Assembly (NCBI GenBank): GCA_913063325.1
Contig: CAJXYE010000013.1
Location: 26,760-90,759, forward strand
DNA from: an uncultured Colwellia sp.
GTDB lineage: Bacteria; Pseudomonadota; Gammaproteobacteria; Enterobacterales; Alteromonadaceae
Direction: 5' to 3'
DNA length: 64,000 nucleotides
Part shown: piece by piece, positions 19,059-30,150 of the stretch
Layout: each line of letters opens with the position of its first letter
Numbering within the stretch: the stretch's first letter is position 1
The notes under the pieces: model-generated
Databases searched by the model: none
The model's input: the letters and a program-made list of their open reading frames with translations, nothing else
Told to the model about the DNA's origin: nothing
Program-made: the position numbers and the translations under genes

Positions 19059-20009
19059 GTGTCAGTTCAAAGCATTAAAGAAGTAAATCAACCCCCTGTT
19101 ATTTGTTTAATGGGACCAACCGCATCAGGTAAAACTGCTTTGGCTATGGCGCTGCAAGAAGCATTACCTTGCGATATCGTCAGTGTTGATTCTGCACTTA
19201 TTTATAAAGATATGGATATAGGTACCGCGAAACCAACAAAAGATGAATTAGCTCAATACCCTCATAGACTTATTAATTTACGTGATGCGAGTGAAAGTTA
19301 CTCCGCGGCAGATTTTTGTCGTGATGCCTTAGCTGAAATTGCTGAGATCAGAGCTAATAATCGTATTCCGTTGTTAGTCGGCGGCACCATGATGTATTTC
19401 AAAAGCCTAATTGAGGGCATTTCTCCGTTACCAACAGCTGACCCTGAAATACGTAATGCTATTGAAACAGAGGCGTTAGCTAAAGGTTGGCAAGTATTAC
19501 ATGATCAGCTAGCTGAAATAGATCCTGTTTCAGCTGAGCGAATACACCCAAATGATCCACAACGCATCACTAGAGCGCTTGAGGTGTATAGGCTAACGGG
19601 TAACACTTTGACACAATTGACCCAAATTAAAGGTGATAAGCTCGGCGGCAATGTTCTACAATTGGCAATAACTCCCCAAGAGCGTAGTACCCTACATGAG
19701 CGAATTGCACTACGTTATCAGCAAATGATTGATTTGGGTTTTGAACAAGAAGTAATTAAATTAAAATCACGTAGTGATTTGCACCAAGATTTACCTTCAA
19801 TTCGTTGTGTCGGCTACAGACAAATGTGGCAATACCTTGAAGGTGAATTTGACCACGATGAAATGATTTTCCGTGGTATTTGTGCAACGAGACAATTAGC
19901 TAAAAGACAATTAACTTGGTTAAGGAGTTGGCCTGATTTACATTGGCTGACAACAGATGATAAAACCAATTTAGCACAAGTTTTATCACTGCTTAATACA
20001 AAGAAATAA
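19059..20009 (+). CDS. miaA: tRNA dimethylallyltransferase MiaA
   Basis: A 316-residue enzyme that transfers dimethylallyl from DMAPP to A37 of tRNAs reading UNN codons. The P-loop [12 protein letters not shown] starts near residue 19, followed by [16 protein letters not shown], the insert domain, [13 protein letters not shown] and [14 protein letters not shown]. The GTG at 19059 is chosen because it keeps the full family N-terminus; the next ATG lies in the P-loop. It sits 26 bp after mutL and just upstream of hfq, the same order as in E. coli. Confidence 0.95.
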   Translation: MSVQSIKEVNQPPVICLMGPTASGKTALAMALQEALPCDIVSVDSALIYKDMDIGTAKPTKDELAQYPHRLINLRDASESYSAADFCRDALAEIAEIRANNRIPLLVGGTMMYFKSLIEGISPLPTADPEIRNAIETEALAKGWQVLHDQLAEIDPVSAERIHPNDPQRITRALEVYRLTGNTLTQLTQIKGDKLGGNVLQLAITPQERSTLHERIALRYQQMIDLGFEQEVIKLKSRSDLHQDLPSIRCVGYRQMWQYLEGEFDHDEMIFRGICATRQLAKRQLTWLRSWPDLHWLTTDDKTNLAQVLSLLNTKK

Positions 20010-20047
20010 AGCATAAGCAAATATAAAGCAATAGTTGAAAATTGATG

Positions 20048-20053
20048 TATAAT
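20048..20053 (+). promoter_or_regulatory. Possible -10 element of an hfq promoter
   Basis: A perfect TATAAT lies 123 bp upstream of the hfq start, in the 166-bp gap after miaA. No good -35 hexamer is found at the usual spacing, so only the -10 match is firm. E. coli also has promoters here. Confidence 0.3.
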
Positions 20054-20064
20054 TAATTCGTTAG

Positions 20065-20427
<363 letters not shown>

Positions 20428-20481
20428 AGCTTTTTATCTTTTTTTGGCTACAAGTCATTATGGTACTAGGATTTAACGCTA

Positions 20482-21768
20482 TTGTTTGAACGTTATCAAG
20501 CGGGTGAACAAGCAGTGCTTGTTCATTTAGACTTTCCTGATGAAAGTAGTAGGGAAGATCTAAGCGAATTTAAAATGTTAGTGTCTTCGGCTGGCGTACA
20601 AGCGTTAACCGTTGTGACTGGTAAACGAAATACTCCTCACCCCCGTTTTTTTGTCGGCTCAGGTAAAGCAGAAGAGATTCGTGATGCTGTTCAGCTAGTT
20701 GGTGCTAACGTTATTCTATTTAATCATAGTTTATCGCCGTCCCAAGAAAAGAATATTGAAGCATTATGTGAATGTAGAGTGGTTGATCGTACCACTTTAA
20801 TTCTCGATATTTTTGCACAACGTGCTAGAACACATGAAGGTAAGCTACAGGTTGAGTTAGCGCAATTGCGCCATATGAGTAGTCGCTTGATTCGGGGTTG
20901 GACTCATTTAGAAAGACAAAAAGGTGGCATTGGTCTTAGAGGACCGGGTGAAACTCAGCTTGAAACCGATAGACGTTTATTACGTGAGCGGATGGTTAAT
21001 ATTCGTAAACGTTTAGGTAAAGTTGAAGTACAAAGGCAACAAGGGCGAAGAGCGAGAACTCGAGCAGAGTTACCCACTCTATCTTTAGTTGGTTATACCA
21101 ATGCTGGTAAATCAACGCTGTTTAATACCTTAACGCAAGCGAATGTATATGCCGCTGATCAGTTGTTTGCCACGTTAGATCCAACATTAAGAAAAATTGA
21201 TTTATCCGGAGTAGGCCGTGTTATCTTGGCTGATACCGTTGGTTTTATTCGTCATTTACCCCATGACTTAGTTGCTGCGTTTAAAGCAACACTGACTGAA
21301 ACCAGAGAAGCCGAATTACTATTGCATGTGGTTGATATCTCAGACGACAGGCGTAGTGAAAATATTGAACAAGTAGAATATGTACTTAAAGAGATAGATG
21401 CGAACGACGTACCTCAATTAATTATCTGTAATAAAATTGATAATTTAGAGGATGTTGAACCACGAATTGATAGAGATGACCAAGGCATGCCTATTCGTGT
21501 TTGGTTATCGGCACAGGCAAATATTGGCACTGAGTTGCTATTTACGGCGCTAGCCGAACGCTTAGATATACAGGTGGTAAATCACCAACTGAATATCCCG
21601 CCAAATGCAGGGAAATTACGTGGTGAATTGTACAAGTTAAATTGCATTATTAGTGAGGCTTTTGATGAGCAAGGTAATTGTCACCTTGAAGTTAATATGC
21701 CATCACGTGAATGGGAAAGGTTAATTGCTACTAAGTACAGTGAGTTAGTTGATTATATTGTATATTAG
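20482..21768 (+). CDS. hflX: Ribosome-associated GTPase HflX
   Basis: A 428-residue GTPase that rescues or splits stalled ribosomes, particularly under heat stress. The N-terminal HflX domain contains FVGSGKAEEI and LFNHSLSPSQEKN, and the glycine-rich GGIGLRGPGETQLETDRR precedes the G domain. G1 is GYTNAGKST at residues 204-212, and DTVGFIRHLPH (G3) and NKID (G4) follow. The start is TTG, giving MFERYQAGEQAVLVH, which matches E. coli HflX (MFDRYDAGEQAVLVH); AGGA lies ten bases upstream. Confidence 0.97.
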   Translation: MFERYQAGEQAVLVHLDFPDESSREDLSEFKMLVSSAGVQALTVVTGKRNTPHPRFFVGSGKAEEIRDAVQLVGANVILFNHSLSPSQEKNIEALCECRVVDRTTLILDIFAQRARTHEGKLQVELAQLRHMSSRLIRGWTHLERQKGGIGLRGPGETQLETDRRLLRERMVNIRKRLGKVEVQRQQGRRARTRAELPTLSLVGYTNAGKSTLFNTLTQANVYAADQLFATLDPTLRKIDLSGVGRVILADTVGFIRHLPHDLVAAFKATLTETREAELLLHVVDISDDRRSENIEQVEYVLKEIDANDVPQLIICNKIDNLEDVEPRIDRDDQGMPIRVWLSAQANIGTELLFTALAERLDIQVVNHQLNIPPNAGKLRGELYKLNCIISEAFDEQGNCHLEVNMPSREWERLIATKYSELVDYIVY

Positions 21769-21831
21769 TTTAAATGAATTTTAATTGTAGGGGCGATAAC
21801 TTAACTTTCGCCGATTTTAGTGGAGAACAAT

Positions 21832-22992
21832 ATGGCTTGGAACGAACCGGGGAATGATGATAAAGACCCCTGGAAAAATAAAGGTGGCAAGAATCAAGGG
21901 CCACCAGATTTAGATGAACTACTTAATGATCTTGGTAAAAAAGTTACTGGGATCTTTGGTGGCAAAACAACTAAAGGTGGATCTGGGTCGGGTAAAAGCT
22001 TTTCCAGTATAGGTTTCTCCATTCTTCTTGTTGTTGCTTCAGTTGTTTATGGTTTTAGTGGTTTTTATACTATTAAAGAAGCTGAGCAAGGCATTGTCTT
22101 ACGTTTTGGAGAATACTCTGGAACGGTAGAGCCAGGTATTAACTGGAAATGGACATTTGTCGACCGTATTATTCCGGTTGATATGCAAAGTACACGTGCT
22201 ATGCCTTCATCTGGCTTTATGTTAACTAAAGATGAAAATGTGGTACGCGTTGAAATGGAAATTCAGTATCGTGTTGTTGATGCTCGTAATTTTGTTTTTA
22301 GTGTTACCAATGCTGAAGATAGTTTAAATCAATCCCTTGATAGTGCGCTTCGTTATGTTGTCGGTCATGCTGATATGGACGATATCTTAACAAGCGGACG
22401 TGAAGTAATTCGTCAGCAAGTTTGGGAAGAATTAGATAAAATAATTTCTCCTTATAGCCTTGGTTTGATCATTGTTGATGTCAACTTTAAAGATGCTCGT
22501 CCACCAAATGAAGTGAAAGATGCTTTTGATGATGCAATTTCAGCACAAGAAGATGAAGTACGTTTTTTACGTGAAGCTGAAGCTTATGCTCGAGGTATAG
22601 AGCCACGTGCTCGTGGTCGTGCGAAACGAATGGAACAAGAAGCACTGGCTTATCAGAGTCAAATTGTCCTTGATGCGCAAGGTGAAGTTGCTCGTTTTGA
22701 GAAAATTTTACCTGAATACCAAGCTGCACCTAAAGTAACTCGTGAGCGTTTATATATCGCGACCATGGAAAAAGTGTACGGTAATACTAGTAAAGTTATG
22801 GTTGATGTTGATGGAGGTAATAGCATGATGTACTTACCTTTAGATAAAATAATCCAGCAGCAAAATAATAGTAATAGTAGTCATCGTAGTAGTGGTAAAA
22901 CTTCTTATGCTCCAATAAATGAGCCTAACGTTAATACCTCACCTACCTCTTCATCAGGTCGCTCTGATCGATTTAGTAATGGGAGTAACTAA
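21832..22992 (+). CDS. hflK: HflK, subunit of the FtsH-regulating HflKC complex
   Basis: A 386-residue SPFH/prohibitin-family inner-membrane protein that assembles with HflC into a periplasmic cage around the FtsH protease. The N-terminal cytoplasmic part is polar and Gly/Asp/Lys-rich (MAWNEPGNDDKDPW, then QGPPDLDELL), one transmembrane helix lies near 62-82, and the SPFH domain starts at YTIKEAEQGIVLRFGEY. The tail is Ser/Asn-rich. The ATG at 21832, with GGAG six bases upstream, gives the canonical MAWN start; the GTG at 21820 adds only four residues and has no support. hflC follows after 3 bp. Confidence 0.96.
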   Translation: MAWNEPGNDDKDPWKNKGGKNQGPPDLDELLNDLGKKVTGIFGGKTTKGGSGSGKSFSSIGFSILLVVASVVYGFSGFYTIKEAEQGIVLRFGEYSGTVEPGINWKWTFVDRIIPVDMQSTRAMPSSGFMLTKDENVVRVEMEIQYRVVDARNFVFSVTNAEDSLNQSLDSALRYVVGHADMDDILTSGREVIRQQVWEELDKIISPYSLGLIIVDVNFKDARPPNEVKDAFDDAISAQEDEVRFLREAEAYARGIEPRARGRAKRMEQEALAYQSQIVLDAQGEVARFEKILPEYQAAPKVTRERLYIATMEKVYGNTSKVMVDVDGGNSMMYLPLDKIIQQQNNSNSSHRSSGKTSYAPINEPNVNTSPTSSSGRSDRFSNGSN

Positions 22993-22995
22993 CAA

Positions 22996-23883
22996 ATGAA
23001 GAATTTTATCATTGCTATAATAGCGGCACTTTTTATTTTAACAGTATCTTCAGTTTTTGTTATTTACGAAGGCCAACGCGGTATCGTATTTCAATTTTCA
23101 AAAATTAAGCGTGATAGTGTCACAGACGAAATGATGGTATTTGAGCCTGGCTTACATTTCAAATGGCCATTAGTTGAAACCGTTAAAAAATTAGATGCGC
23201 GTATTCAAACATTAGATGAACCAGCAGATCGCTTTGTAACCGCAGAGAAAAAAGATTTAATAGTCGATTCTTTTGCAAAATGGCGTATTGTTGACTTTTC
23301 TACTTATTACCTACGTACATCGGGCTCTGTTGATAATGCCCGCGCATTACTTAAACAGAAAATAAATAATGGTTTACGTACTGAATTTGGTAATCGAACG
23401 ATTAAAGAAATCGTCTCAGGTGATCGTTCAGCGATAATGAGTAAAGCGTTAGAAAGCGCAGCGAGTAGTCGTGAAGACTTAGGCATAGAAGTTGTTGATG
23501 TACGTATTAAGGCGATTAACTTACCTACCGAGATAAGTCAGTCTATTTATGAACGTATGCGTGCTGAGCGAACTGCGGTTGCTAAAGAGCATAGGTCTCA
23601 AGGTCAAGAGCAAGCGGAAATCATTCGTGCAACTATTGATGCTAAAGTAACAATCATGTTAGCTGAAGCACAAAAGAATGCCTTTACCGTCCGTGGTGAA
23701 GGTGATGCACGAGCAGCTAAAGTATATGCTGATGCTTATAGCAAAGATGCTGAGTTCTATAGTTTTTACCGTAGCCTTGAAGCTTATGAAAATAGCTTTA
23801 GCAGTAAAAATGATATCATGGTAGTTAAACCTGATAGTGAATTCTTCCGTTTCTTAAAAGACGGTAGTCAAGCTAAGAAATAA
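22996..23883 (+). CDS. hflC: HflC, partner of HflK
   Basis: A 295-residue SPFH-family protein with an N-terminal membrane anchor (about residues 2-24) and a periplasmic body. Signatures include VYEGQRGIVFQFSKIKRD-like residues, PGLHFKWPLVETVKKLDARI and the helical MRAERTAVAKEHRSQGQEQAE segment. It forms alternating rings with HflK and controls FtsH. It starts three bases after the hflK stop and ends just before a strong terminator, so it closes the hfq-hflX-hflK-hflC unit. Confidence 0.96.
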   Translation: MKNFIIAIIAALFILTVSSVFVIYEGQRGIVFQFSKIKRDSVTDEMMVFEPGLHFKWPLVETVKKLDARIQTLDEPADRFVTAEKKDLIVDSFAKWRIVDFSTYYLRTSGSVDNARALLKQKINNGLRTEFGNRTIKEIVSGDRSAIMSKALESAASSREDLGIEVVDVRIKAINLPTEISQSIYERMRAERTAVAKEHRSQGQEQAEIIRATIDAKVTIMLAEAQKNAFTVRGEGDARAAKVYADAYSKDAEFYSFYRSLEAYENSFSSKNDIMVVKPDSEFFRFLKDGSQAKK

Positions 23884-23916
23884 TAATCGATGATACATTA
23901 ATCAGATGTTATTAAA

Positions 23917-23945
23917 AGAAGCCAGCTTATTTGCTGGCTTTTTTA
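23917..23945 (+). terminator. Terminator after hflC
   Basis: AAGCCAGC and GCTGGCTT form an 8-bp stem around a six-base loop, followed by TTTTTT, about 35 bp after the hflC stop. Confidence 0.88.
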
Positions 23946-24097
23946 TACCTGCTGCAAAGTAACTGGTATAAAGAACACTATGAAACAAAGGGATAAGTTA
24001 ACTTCTGCTATATTCTCTGAACAAAAAACAAATAGCTCTTGGTAAGTAAGTTACACTTCCAAAGTTAATAAAATATACATCTCAATAAGGTAATAAT

Positions 24098-24697
24098 ATG
24101 AGCATTAAAAAGTACATAATCGCAGTAATCGTATCACTTCCAATTACAGCAACACTGATGGCTGCTGAAGCACCATTAGTTTCAATCAAGACACAAGATG
24201 ATTTCTTTAACAGTATAAGTAAACATTGTGGTAAGTCGTATGAAGGCAAGGTAACTGTTGATAATGCCGCAGGAGGTAGCTTTGCTAATAAAAAATTAGT
24301 GATGCATGTGCGTAAGTGTACTGACAGTCAATTACAAGTGCCATTTCATGTCGGTGATGATTCTTCACGGACGTGGATTATTACTAAAACTGGCTCAGGT
24401 TTATCGTTAAAGCATGATCACAGGCACAAGGATGGCAGCAATGATAAATCAACCATGTATGGCGGCCATACCAATGATGCCGGTTGGCCACAAATGCAGT
24501 CATTTCCAGCTGATCAATATTCCAAAGAACTCTTTGTTGAACAAGGTATTCCACAATCTGTAGGTAATACTTGGCAAATGTATATTTACCCAGAAAAGTT
24601 TACTTATCGTTTGATACGACAAGGTAGAGAATTTAGAGTTGATTTTGATTTAACTAAGCCAATTAATACGCCAAAAGCGCCATGGGGCTACGAATAA
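24098..24697 (+). CDS. Secreted protein of unknown function
   Basis: A 199-residue protein with a Sec signal peptide (about 1-22, hydrophobic core IIAVIVSLPITATLMA). I do not recognise the family. The mature part has two cysteines (HCGK, RKCTD), a His/Asp-rich stretch (KHDHRHKDGSN) and many Trp/Tyr residues near the end (GNTWQMYIYPEKFTYRLIRQ). It may be a periplasmic beta-rich domain, possibly binding metal through the histidines; that is inference. It has its own ribosome site (AAGG) and sits between the terminators of hflC and its own, so it is a single gene inserted between hflC and purA. Confidence 0.7.
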   Translation: MSIKKYIIAVIVSLPITATLMAAEAPLVSIKTQDDFFNSISKHCGKSYEGKVTVDNAAGGSFANKKLVMHVRKCTDSQLQVPFHVGDDSSRTWIITKTGSGLSLKHDHRHKDGSNDKSTMYGGHTNDAGWPQMQSFPADQYSKELFVEQGIPQSVGNTWQMYIYPEKFTYRLIRQGREFRVDFDLTKPINTPKAPWGYE

Positions 24698-24733
24698 TTT
24701 TCAAGCTAACCTATTAACTTTATAGGTTATATT

Positions 24734-24762
24734 AAAAGCAGCTTAAAAAGCTGCTTTTTTTT
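24734..24762 (+). terminator. Terminator upstream of purA
   Basis: AAAGCAGCTT and AAGCTGCTTT form a 10-bp stem with a three-base loop and are followed by a run of T, ending the unknown secreted-protein gene. Confidence 0.88.
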
Positions 24763-24763
24763 G

Positions 24764-24792
24764 TTGGACAACGTTCGTTTATTTGGTAAAAT
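24764..24792 (+). promoter_or_regulatory. purA: Sigma-70 promoter of purA
   Basis: TTGGAC (-35, 24764-24769) and TAAAAT (-10, 24787-24792) are separated by exactly 17 bp, 33 bp before the purA ATG. It begins right after the upstream terminator. No PurR-like operator was recognised. Confidence 0.7.
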
Positions 24793-24818
24793 CCCCGCCT
24801 AATTTTCTTACGAAATAG

Positions 24819-26120
<1,302 letters not shown>

Positions 26121-26175
26121 AGGATGCTCTCCTGCTTTATCTCATAAAGATAAGGTATGATAATTATTCAATAAC

Positions 26176-26205
26176 AAAGTCCAGCCAAGTGCTGGACTTT
26201 TTTTT
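26176..26205 (+). terminator. Terminator of purA
   Basis: AAAGTCCAGC and GCTGGACTTT form a perfect 10-bp stem with a five-base loop, followed by a T-run, 55 bp after the stop. Confidence 0.9.
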
Positions 26206-26299
26206 GGAAAAAATTTATGAATATAATCATATTATGAAAGTGATCGGATGTGTAAATTAATACATTTCGATTATCATACTCCACTATATATAGCTTACT

Positions 26300-26333
26300 G
26301 GCCGATAAGCTCTTTTAATGGCATTAATCGGCC
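26300..26333. repeat. Nested inverted repeat upstream of the malic enzyme gene
   Basis: GGCCGAT (26300-26306) and ATCGGCC (26327-26333) enclose a smaller palindrome TAATGGCATTA (26316-26326). It lies in the gene-free 26206-26652 stretch; role unknown. Confidence 0.35.
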
Positions 26334-26502
26334 GTAGCACTAGTCAAAGCTTAGTTTCTACCTGATTAGTTAAATGAAATAGCCAATATTTATCAAATAA
26401 ATATTCCTTTAGGCTAGGGTGTACCTCTTATTTGTTATAGCTTACATCGATGTTATATAGTAAAACGGACTTGTATTGAGCTAGACATTTGCAATACCAT
26501 AT

Positions 26503-26546
26503 ATACCCAAGTTATATGAAAATTCAGCTTCAAGTAGCTTGGGTAT
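26503..26546. repeat. Short palindromic intergenic repeat
   Basis: ATACCCAAG at 26503-26511 and CTTGGGTAT at 26538-26546 bound a 44-bp unit about 100 bp before the malic enzyme gene. ATACCC/GGGTAT ends resemble those of the 491-802 element, so it may be a very short relative. The rest of 26206-26652 is AT-rich without a recognisable gene. Confidence 0.4.
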
Positions 26547-26652
26547 CAGTAAGTAAAAGCTACTTTAATAACAACTATAATAAAAAGATAATAATAGTGT
26601 TACTTACCAAAACAACAAAAATAACCTTATTAATAACGCATTAGGAATTCTC

Positions 26653-27894
26653 ATGACAGATTTACGCCAGCAAGCTTTGGATTACCACGCCTTTCCTACA
26701 CCAGGAAAAATCAGCGTTGCCTTAACAACGTCAGCCGAAACGAGTAACGACTTATCATTAGCGTATAGTCCCGGTGTGGCAGAGCCATGTAGAGAGATTG
26801 CGGCAAACCCTGAAGATGTTTACAAATACACAGCAAAGGGTAATACGGTTGCAGTCATTAGTAACGGTACTGCAGTGCTAGGTTTGGGTAATATAGGACC
26901 AATGGCCTCAAAACCCGTTATGGAAGGCAAGTCGTTATTATTCAAACGTTTTGCTAATATTGATTCATTTGATATCGAAGTAACACATAAAACAATCGAT
27001 GAATTTGTTAATACTGTGGCTAGTATTGCTGACAGTTTTGGTGGTATTAACTTAGAAGATATTAAAGCACCTGAATGTTTTGCTATCGAAAAAGCACTTA
27101 TAGAACGTTGTAAAATTCCTGTTTTTCATGATGATCAACATGGCACGGCTATAGTAACTGCGGCAGGCATGATGAATGCGTTAGATATTCAAGGTAAAGA
27201 TATCAAACAGGCTAACATCGTTTGCTTAGGTGCAGGTGCTGCGGCAATAGCGTGTATGGAATTATTAATAAAGTGTGGCGCGCAACGTGAAAAAATCTAT
27301 ATGCTTGACTCTAAAGGTATAGTACATACACGTCGTGATGACTTAAATGAATATAAAAGACTCTTTGCTAACAATACAGATAAACGCACATTAGATGATG
27401 CAATTATTGGTGCAGATGTATTTGTTGGTGTTTCAGGTCCTAATCTATTAAATCAAGAGCAAGTTAAACAAATGGCTGATAATCCAATTCTATTTGCCTG
27501 TTCGAATCCTGATCCTGAAATTAAGCCTGAATTGGCACTTGCTGTACGTGATGATTTAATTATGGCAACAGGTCGTTCAGATTATCCTAATCAGGTTAAC
27601 AATGTTTTATGTTTCCCATTTATTTTCCGTGGTGCTTTAGATGTTCGCGCGCGTAAAATTAATGATGAGATGAAAATTGCTGCGGTACATGCTATTCGAG
27701 CATTGGCTAAAGAGCCTGTACCTGCTGAAGTATTGAAAGCCAGTGGCGTAACATCACTTACTTTTGGTAAAGATTACATCATTCCTAAACCTATGGATTC
27801 ACGTTTATGTGCTGCTGTAGCAAAAGCTGTAGCACAAGCCGCAGTAGACTCAGGTGTAGCTGCGTTAGACATGCCAGAAAATTATATGGATTAA
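26653..27894 (+). CDS. maeB: NAD(P)-dependent malic enzyme, short form
   Basis: A 413-residue oxaloacetate-decarboxylating malate dehydrogenase that produces pyruvate, CO2 and NAD(P)H. Typical segments are AYSPGVAEPCREIA near residue 37, GTAVLGLGNIGPMASKPVMEGKS-type residues, the metal site EDIKAPECF followed by PVFHDDQHGTAIV, and a Rossmann motif GAGAAAIACMELL. It ends after the catalytic and cofactor domains and lacks the phosphotransacetylase-like C-terminal domain of E. coli MaeB (about 760 residues), so it is the compact type. Cofactor preference cannot be read with confidence. AGGA lies upstream of the ATG. Confidence 0.93.
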   Translation: MTDLRQQALDYHAFPTPGKISVALTTSAETSNDLSLAYSPGVAEPCREIAANPEDVYKYTAKGNTVAVISNGTAVLGLGNIGPMASKPVMEGKSLLFKRFANIDSFDIEVTHKTIDEFVNTVASIADSFGGINLEDIKAPECFAIEKALIERCKIPVFHDDQHGTAIVTAAGMMNALDIQGKDIKQANIVCLGAGAAAIACMELLIKCGAQREKIYMLDSKGIVHTRRDDLNEYKRLFANNTDKRTLDDAIIGADVFVGVSGPNLLNQEQVKQMADNPILFACSNPDPEIKPELALAVRDDLIMATGRSDYPNQVNNVLCFPFIFRGALDVRARKINDEMKIAAVHAIRALAKEPVPAEVLKASGVTSLTFGKDYIIPKPMDSRLCAAVAKAVAQAAVDSGVAALDMPENYMD

Positions 27895-27980
27895 TCATCA
27901 GAATCATTAGTTTGCATATTACATATGTCGTATTTTTATAATATTGTTAATAGTTGATTATTTTGACAAGTTATAGAATA

Positions 27981-28016
27981 AAGGTCATGGTATTGATAAT
28001 ACCGTGACCTTTTTTA
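27981..28016 (+). terminator. Terminator of the malic enzyme gene
   Basis: AAGGTCATGGTATT pairs with AATACCGTGACCTT with one mismatch around GAT, followed by TTTTT. Confidence 0.85.
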
Positions 28017-28029
28017 TTGGACAAAATTT

Positions 28030-28425
28030 ATGAATAAAACGTTAGCACTACCGCTATTACTCAGCGTTATACTCTCTTTGTGTTTAGCAGGATGTTCGCA
28101 AGAAAGTAATAAGCAGCGTAAAGCACCAGCACAACTCAAAGAGGCCAATAGCCAAGTGAAAGATACAAAAGAGAAAAATTGGCAAGAAGTTACCGTGAAT
28201 TATTATGATTTTGAAGGTGGCTTCTATGGTTTGGTTGCTAAGACTGGAGATAAATTGTTGCCAATGAATCTCGCCAAAGAGTATCAGTTACCCGGTACTG
28301 TGCTTAAAGTGCAAGGTCAGTTAATTAAAGACATGGCGACTATCCAACAATGGGGACAGCCATTTAAAATTACCCATGTTGAGTTAATTACACTGGGTAA
28401 GGCTAATCTAGGTGAAACGTTTTAG
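28030..28425 (+). CDS. Small lipoprotein of unknown function
   Basis: A 131-residue protein with a lipoprotein signal ending in LAGC (Cys22). A charged linker (about 23-55) is followed by a compact domain of about 75 residues (VTVNYYDFEGGFYGLVAKTGDKLLPMNL, then GTVLKVQGQLIKDMATIQQWGQP), which reads like a small beta-barrel or OB-like fold; that fold guess is inference. It starts only 14 bp after the previous terminator. I do not recognise the family. Confidence 0.7.
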   Translation: MNKTLALPLLLSVILSLCLAGCSQESNKQRKAPAQLKEANSQVKDTKEKNWQEVTVNYYDFEGGFYGLVAKTGDKLLPMNLAKEYQLPGTVLKVQGQLIKDMATIQQWGQPFKITHVELITLGKANLGETF

Positions 28426-28537
28426 CTAAACAGCTTAACTCGGTTAAACCTTGAAACATGCATTGAAAACTTGTTTGGGATATTAATCGACAGACAAAAC
28501 AGGTATGAATAAAATTGGCTTTAATATGAAAATATCG

Positions 28538-28578
28538 TGGCCTATAACAAAGTCTGTTACAGGCCATTGTTCTTTTCT
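28538..28578. terminator. Terminator between converging lipoprotein and sulfatase genes
   Basis: TGGCCTATAAC and GTTACAGGCCA form a stem with a one-base mismatch pair, followed by TTGTTCTTTTCT on the plus strand. It could serve the plus-strand lipoprotein gene. Confidence 0.6.
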
Positions 28579-28607
28579 ATCTGTTTAACTCAGTAAAAAA
28601 TTTGTCT

Positions 28608-30062
28608 TCAATCATGTGCGGAACTATTTTTATAACCGGTAAACTCTTCTCCAGGTTTAATATTTCGATATTTGACCATGCTCTGCTTTAACGTGACAAT
28701 GTGCTTCATAATTGGCTCCATTACCCAACCATGAACATAACCTTGATTGCCCCAAAGCTCATAGGCTTCTTTAGGATCATTTTTAATATCAAACAATTGT
28801 GGAAAGGTAAATTTCTTAACGACTGAATGGGTGGATTCAGTCGCCATAAAATGCATCTTCATATTGCGCCATTTAATGGCAAATAAATCATCACCTACAA
28901 AAACAATAAAATGTTCACGGTTCGATTTTTCTTTTTTTCCTAAGATGAAGTCTTTTTGATCAACCCCATCAATTGGGCGATCAGTGGGTATTAACTTTTT
29001 GGCATTAGCAAAACTAGCTATGGTGTTATACATGTCAATATCACCGACTATTTCGTCTGAGACACGGCCTGCTTTTATTTTATTTGGGTAACGGATCATA
29101 GCCGGTGTACGTAAACCACCTTCATAGGCGGTACTTAAACCACCACGCCAAGGGCCATTTGAGCCACCACCACCGTCTTCACCAGCAGCAAGCGCTGATC
29201 CTTGAGGAAAGTTACCTGCGCCATTATCACCGGTTAAAATAACTATCGTATTGTCATTAATGCCTGCATCTTTTATCGCCTTTAAAACTAAGCCTATGTT
29301 GTAATCAATTTCCATTTGCGTATCGGCATAAATACCAGCTTTAGAAGCGTTTTTAAAGTCCTTATGAACAGTGAAAGGGGGATGGAAGTGGGTAAAGGCT
29401 ACAAAGCTGTAAAAAGGCTTGCCGGTTTTGGCCTGCTTTTTAATATTAGCTATGGCGCGATTAGTTATTTCACGATCTAAAGTGACTTTGGCTGGTATAT
29501 CAAATACTCTTACTTTTTTTGCATCTTTGCCTTTTACGCCTTCATAAATATAAGGCGTAGTTGCTACTATTGGATCCCATTGGGGTGTTGCTGTGTAACC
29601 TGCAGCGTTAGTACCTTCTTGTGTGCCCCAAAAGTAATCATAACCTTGATAATTAGGTAGTTTTTTAATATTAGCGCCAACATGCCACTTACCAAAAAGT
29701 GAGGTATGGTAACCGGCATCAGACAGCAGCTCAGGTAGCGTGTATTCCCAATAAGCAAGCCCATCGGGTTCTCCAGGAGCAGGAACCTTTTGATTACCCG
29801 TCCGAATAGGTAACCGTCCAGTATGTAATGCAGAGCGTGTTGGAGTACATTGGTTTTGCACATTGAAGTTAGTTAAGCGTAATCCTTCATTGGCTAAATC
29901 ATCAATATTTGGCGTTTGAATGGTACTGCCTTGAATGCTTAAATCACCCCACCCCCAATTATCTACTAGCATATAAACTATATTGGGTTTGTCCGTGGCA
30001 AATGCATTACTAGCTATGCCTAGGGCAAACATTGTAATGATGTATTTAAGGTAACTTTGCAT
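28608..30062 (-). CDS. Secreted sulfatase, formylglycine type (arylsulfatase A-like)
   Basis: A 484-residue periplasmic or secreted sulfatase. The signal peptide covers about residues 1-22 (MFALGIASNAFA). The formylglycine motif CTPTRSALHTGR has the modified residue at Cys72, and GKWHVG and TGDNGAG supply further active-site residues. The N-terminal metal motif reads VDNWGWGD, with Asn where many sulfatases have a second Asp. A maturation enzyme (FGE) is needed but none is in the window. Marine sulfatases act on sulfated algal glycans, but laminarin is not sulfated, and this gene is 2 kb outside the glucan locus in a separate unit. The exact substrate cannot be told; S1 family is likely. Confidence 0.88.
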   Translation of the reverse strand: MQSYLKYIITMFALGIASNAFATDKPNIVYMLVDNWGWGDLSIQGSTIQTPNIDDLANEGLRLTNFNVQNQCTPTRSALHTGRLPIRTGNQKVPAPGEPDGLAYWEYTLPELLSDAGYHTSLFGKWHVGANIKKLPNYQGYDYFWGTQEGTNAAGYTATPQWDPIVATTPYIYEGVKGKDAKKVRVFDIPAKVTLDREITNRAIANIKKQAKTGKPFYSFVAFTHFHPPFTVHKDFKNASKAGIYADTQMEIDYNIGLVLKAIKDAGINDNTIVILTGDNGAGNFPQGSALAAGEDGGGGSNGPWRGGLSTAYEGGLRTPAMIRYPNKIKAGRVSDEIVGDIDMYNTIASFANAKKLIPTDRPIDGVDQKDFILGKKEKSNREHFIVFVGDDLFAIKWRNMKMHFMATESTHSVVKKFTFPQLFDIKNDPKEAYELWGNQGYVHGWVMEPIMKHIVTLKQSMVKYRNIKPGEEFTGYKNSSAHD

Positions 30063-30150
30063 ATATGTTCCTGTATTTTTATGATGAATTAGGGGCTGGA
30101 CAACTAATTAAATAGTTTTCCTAGAAGTACGTTGATTGCTTTAGTCGGGA

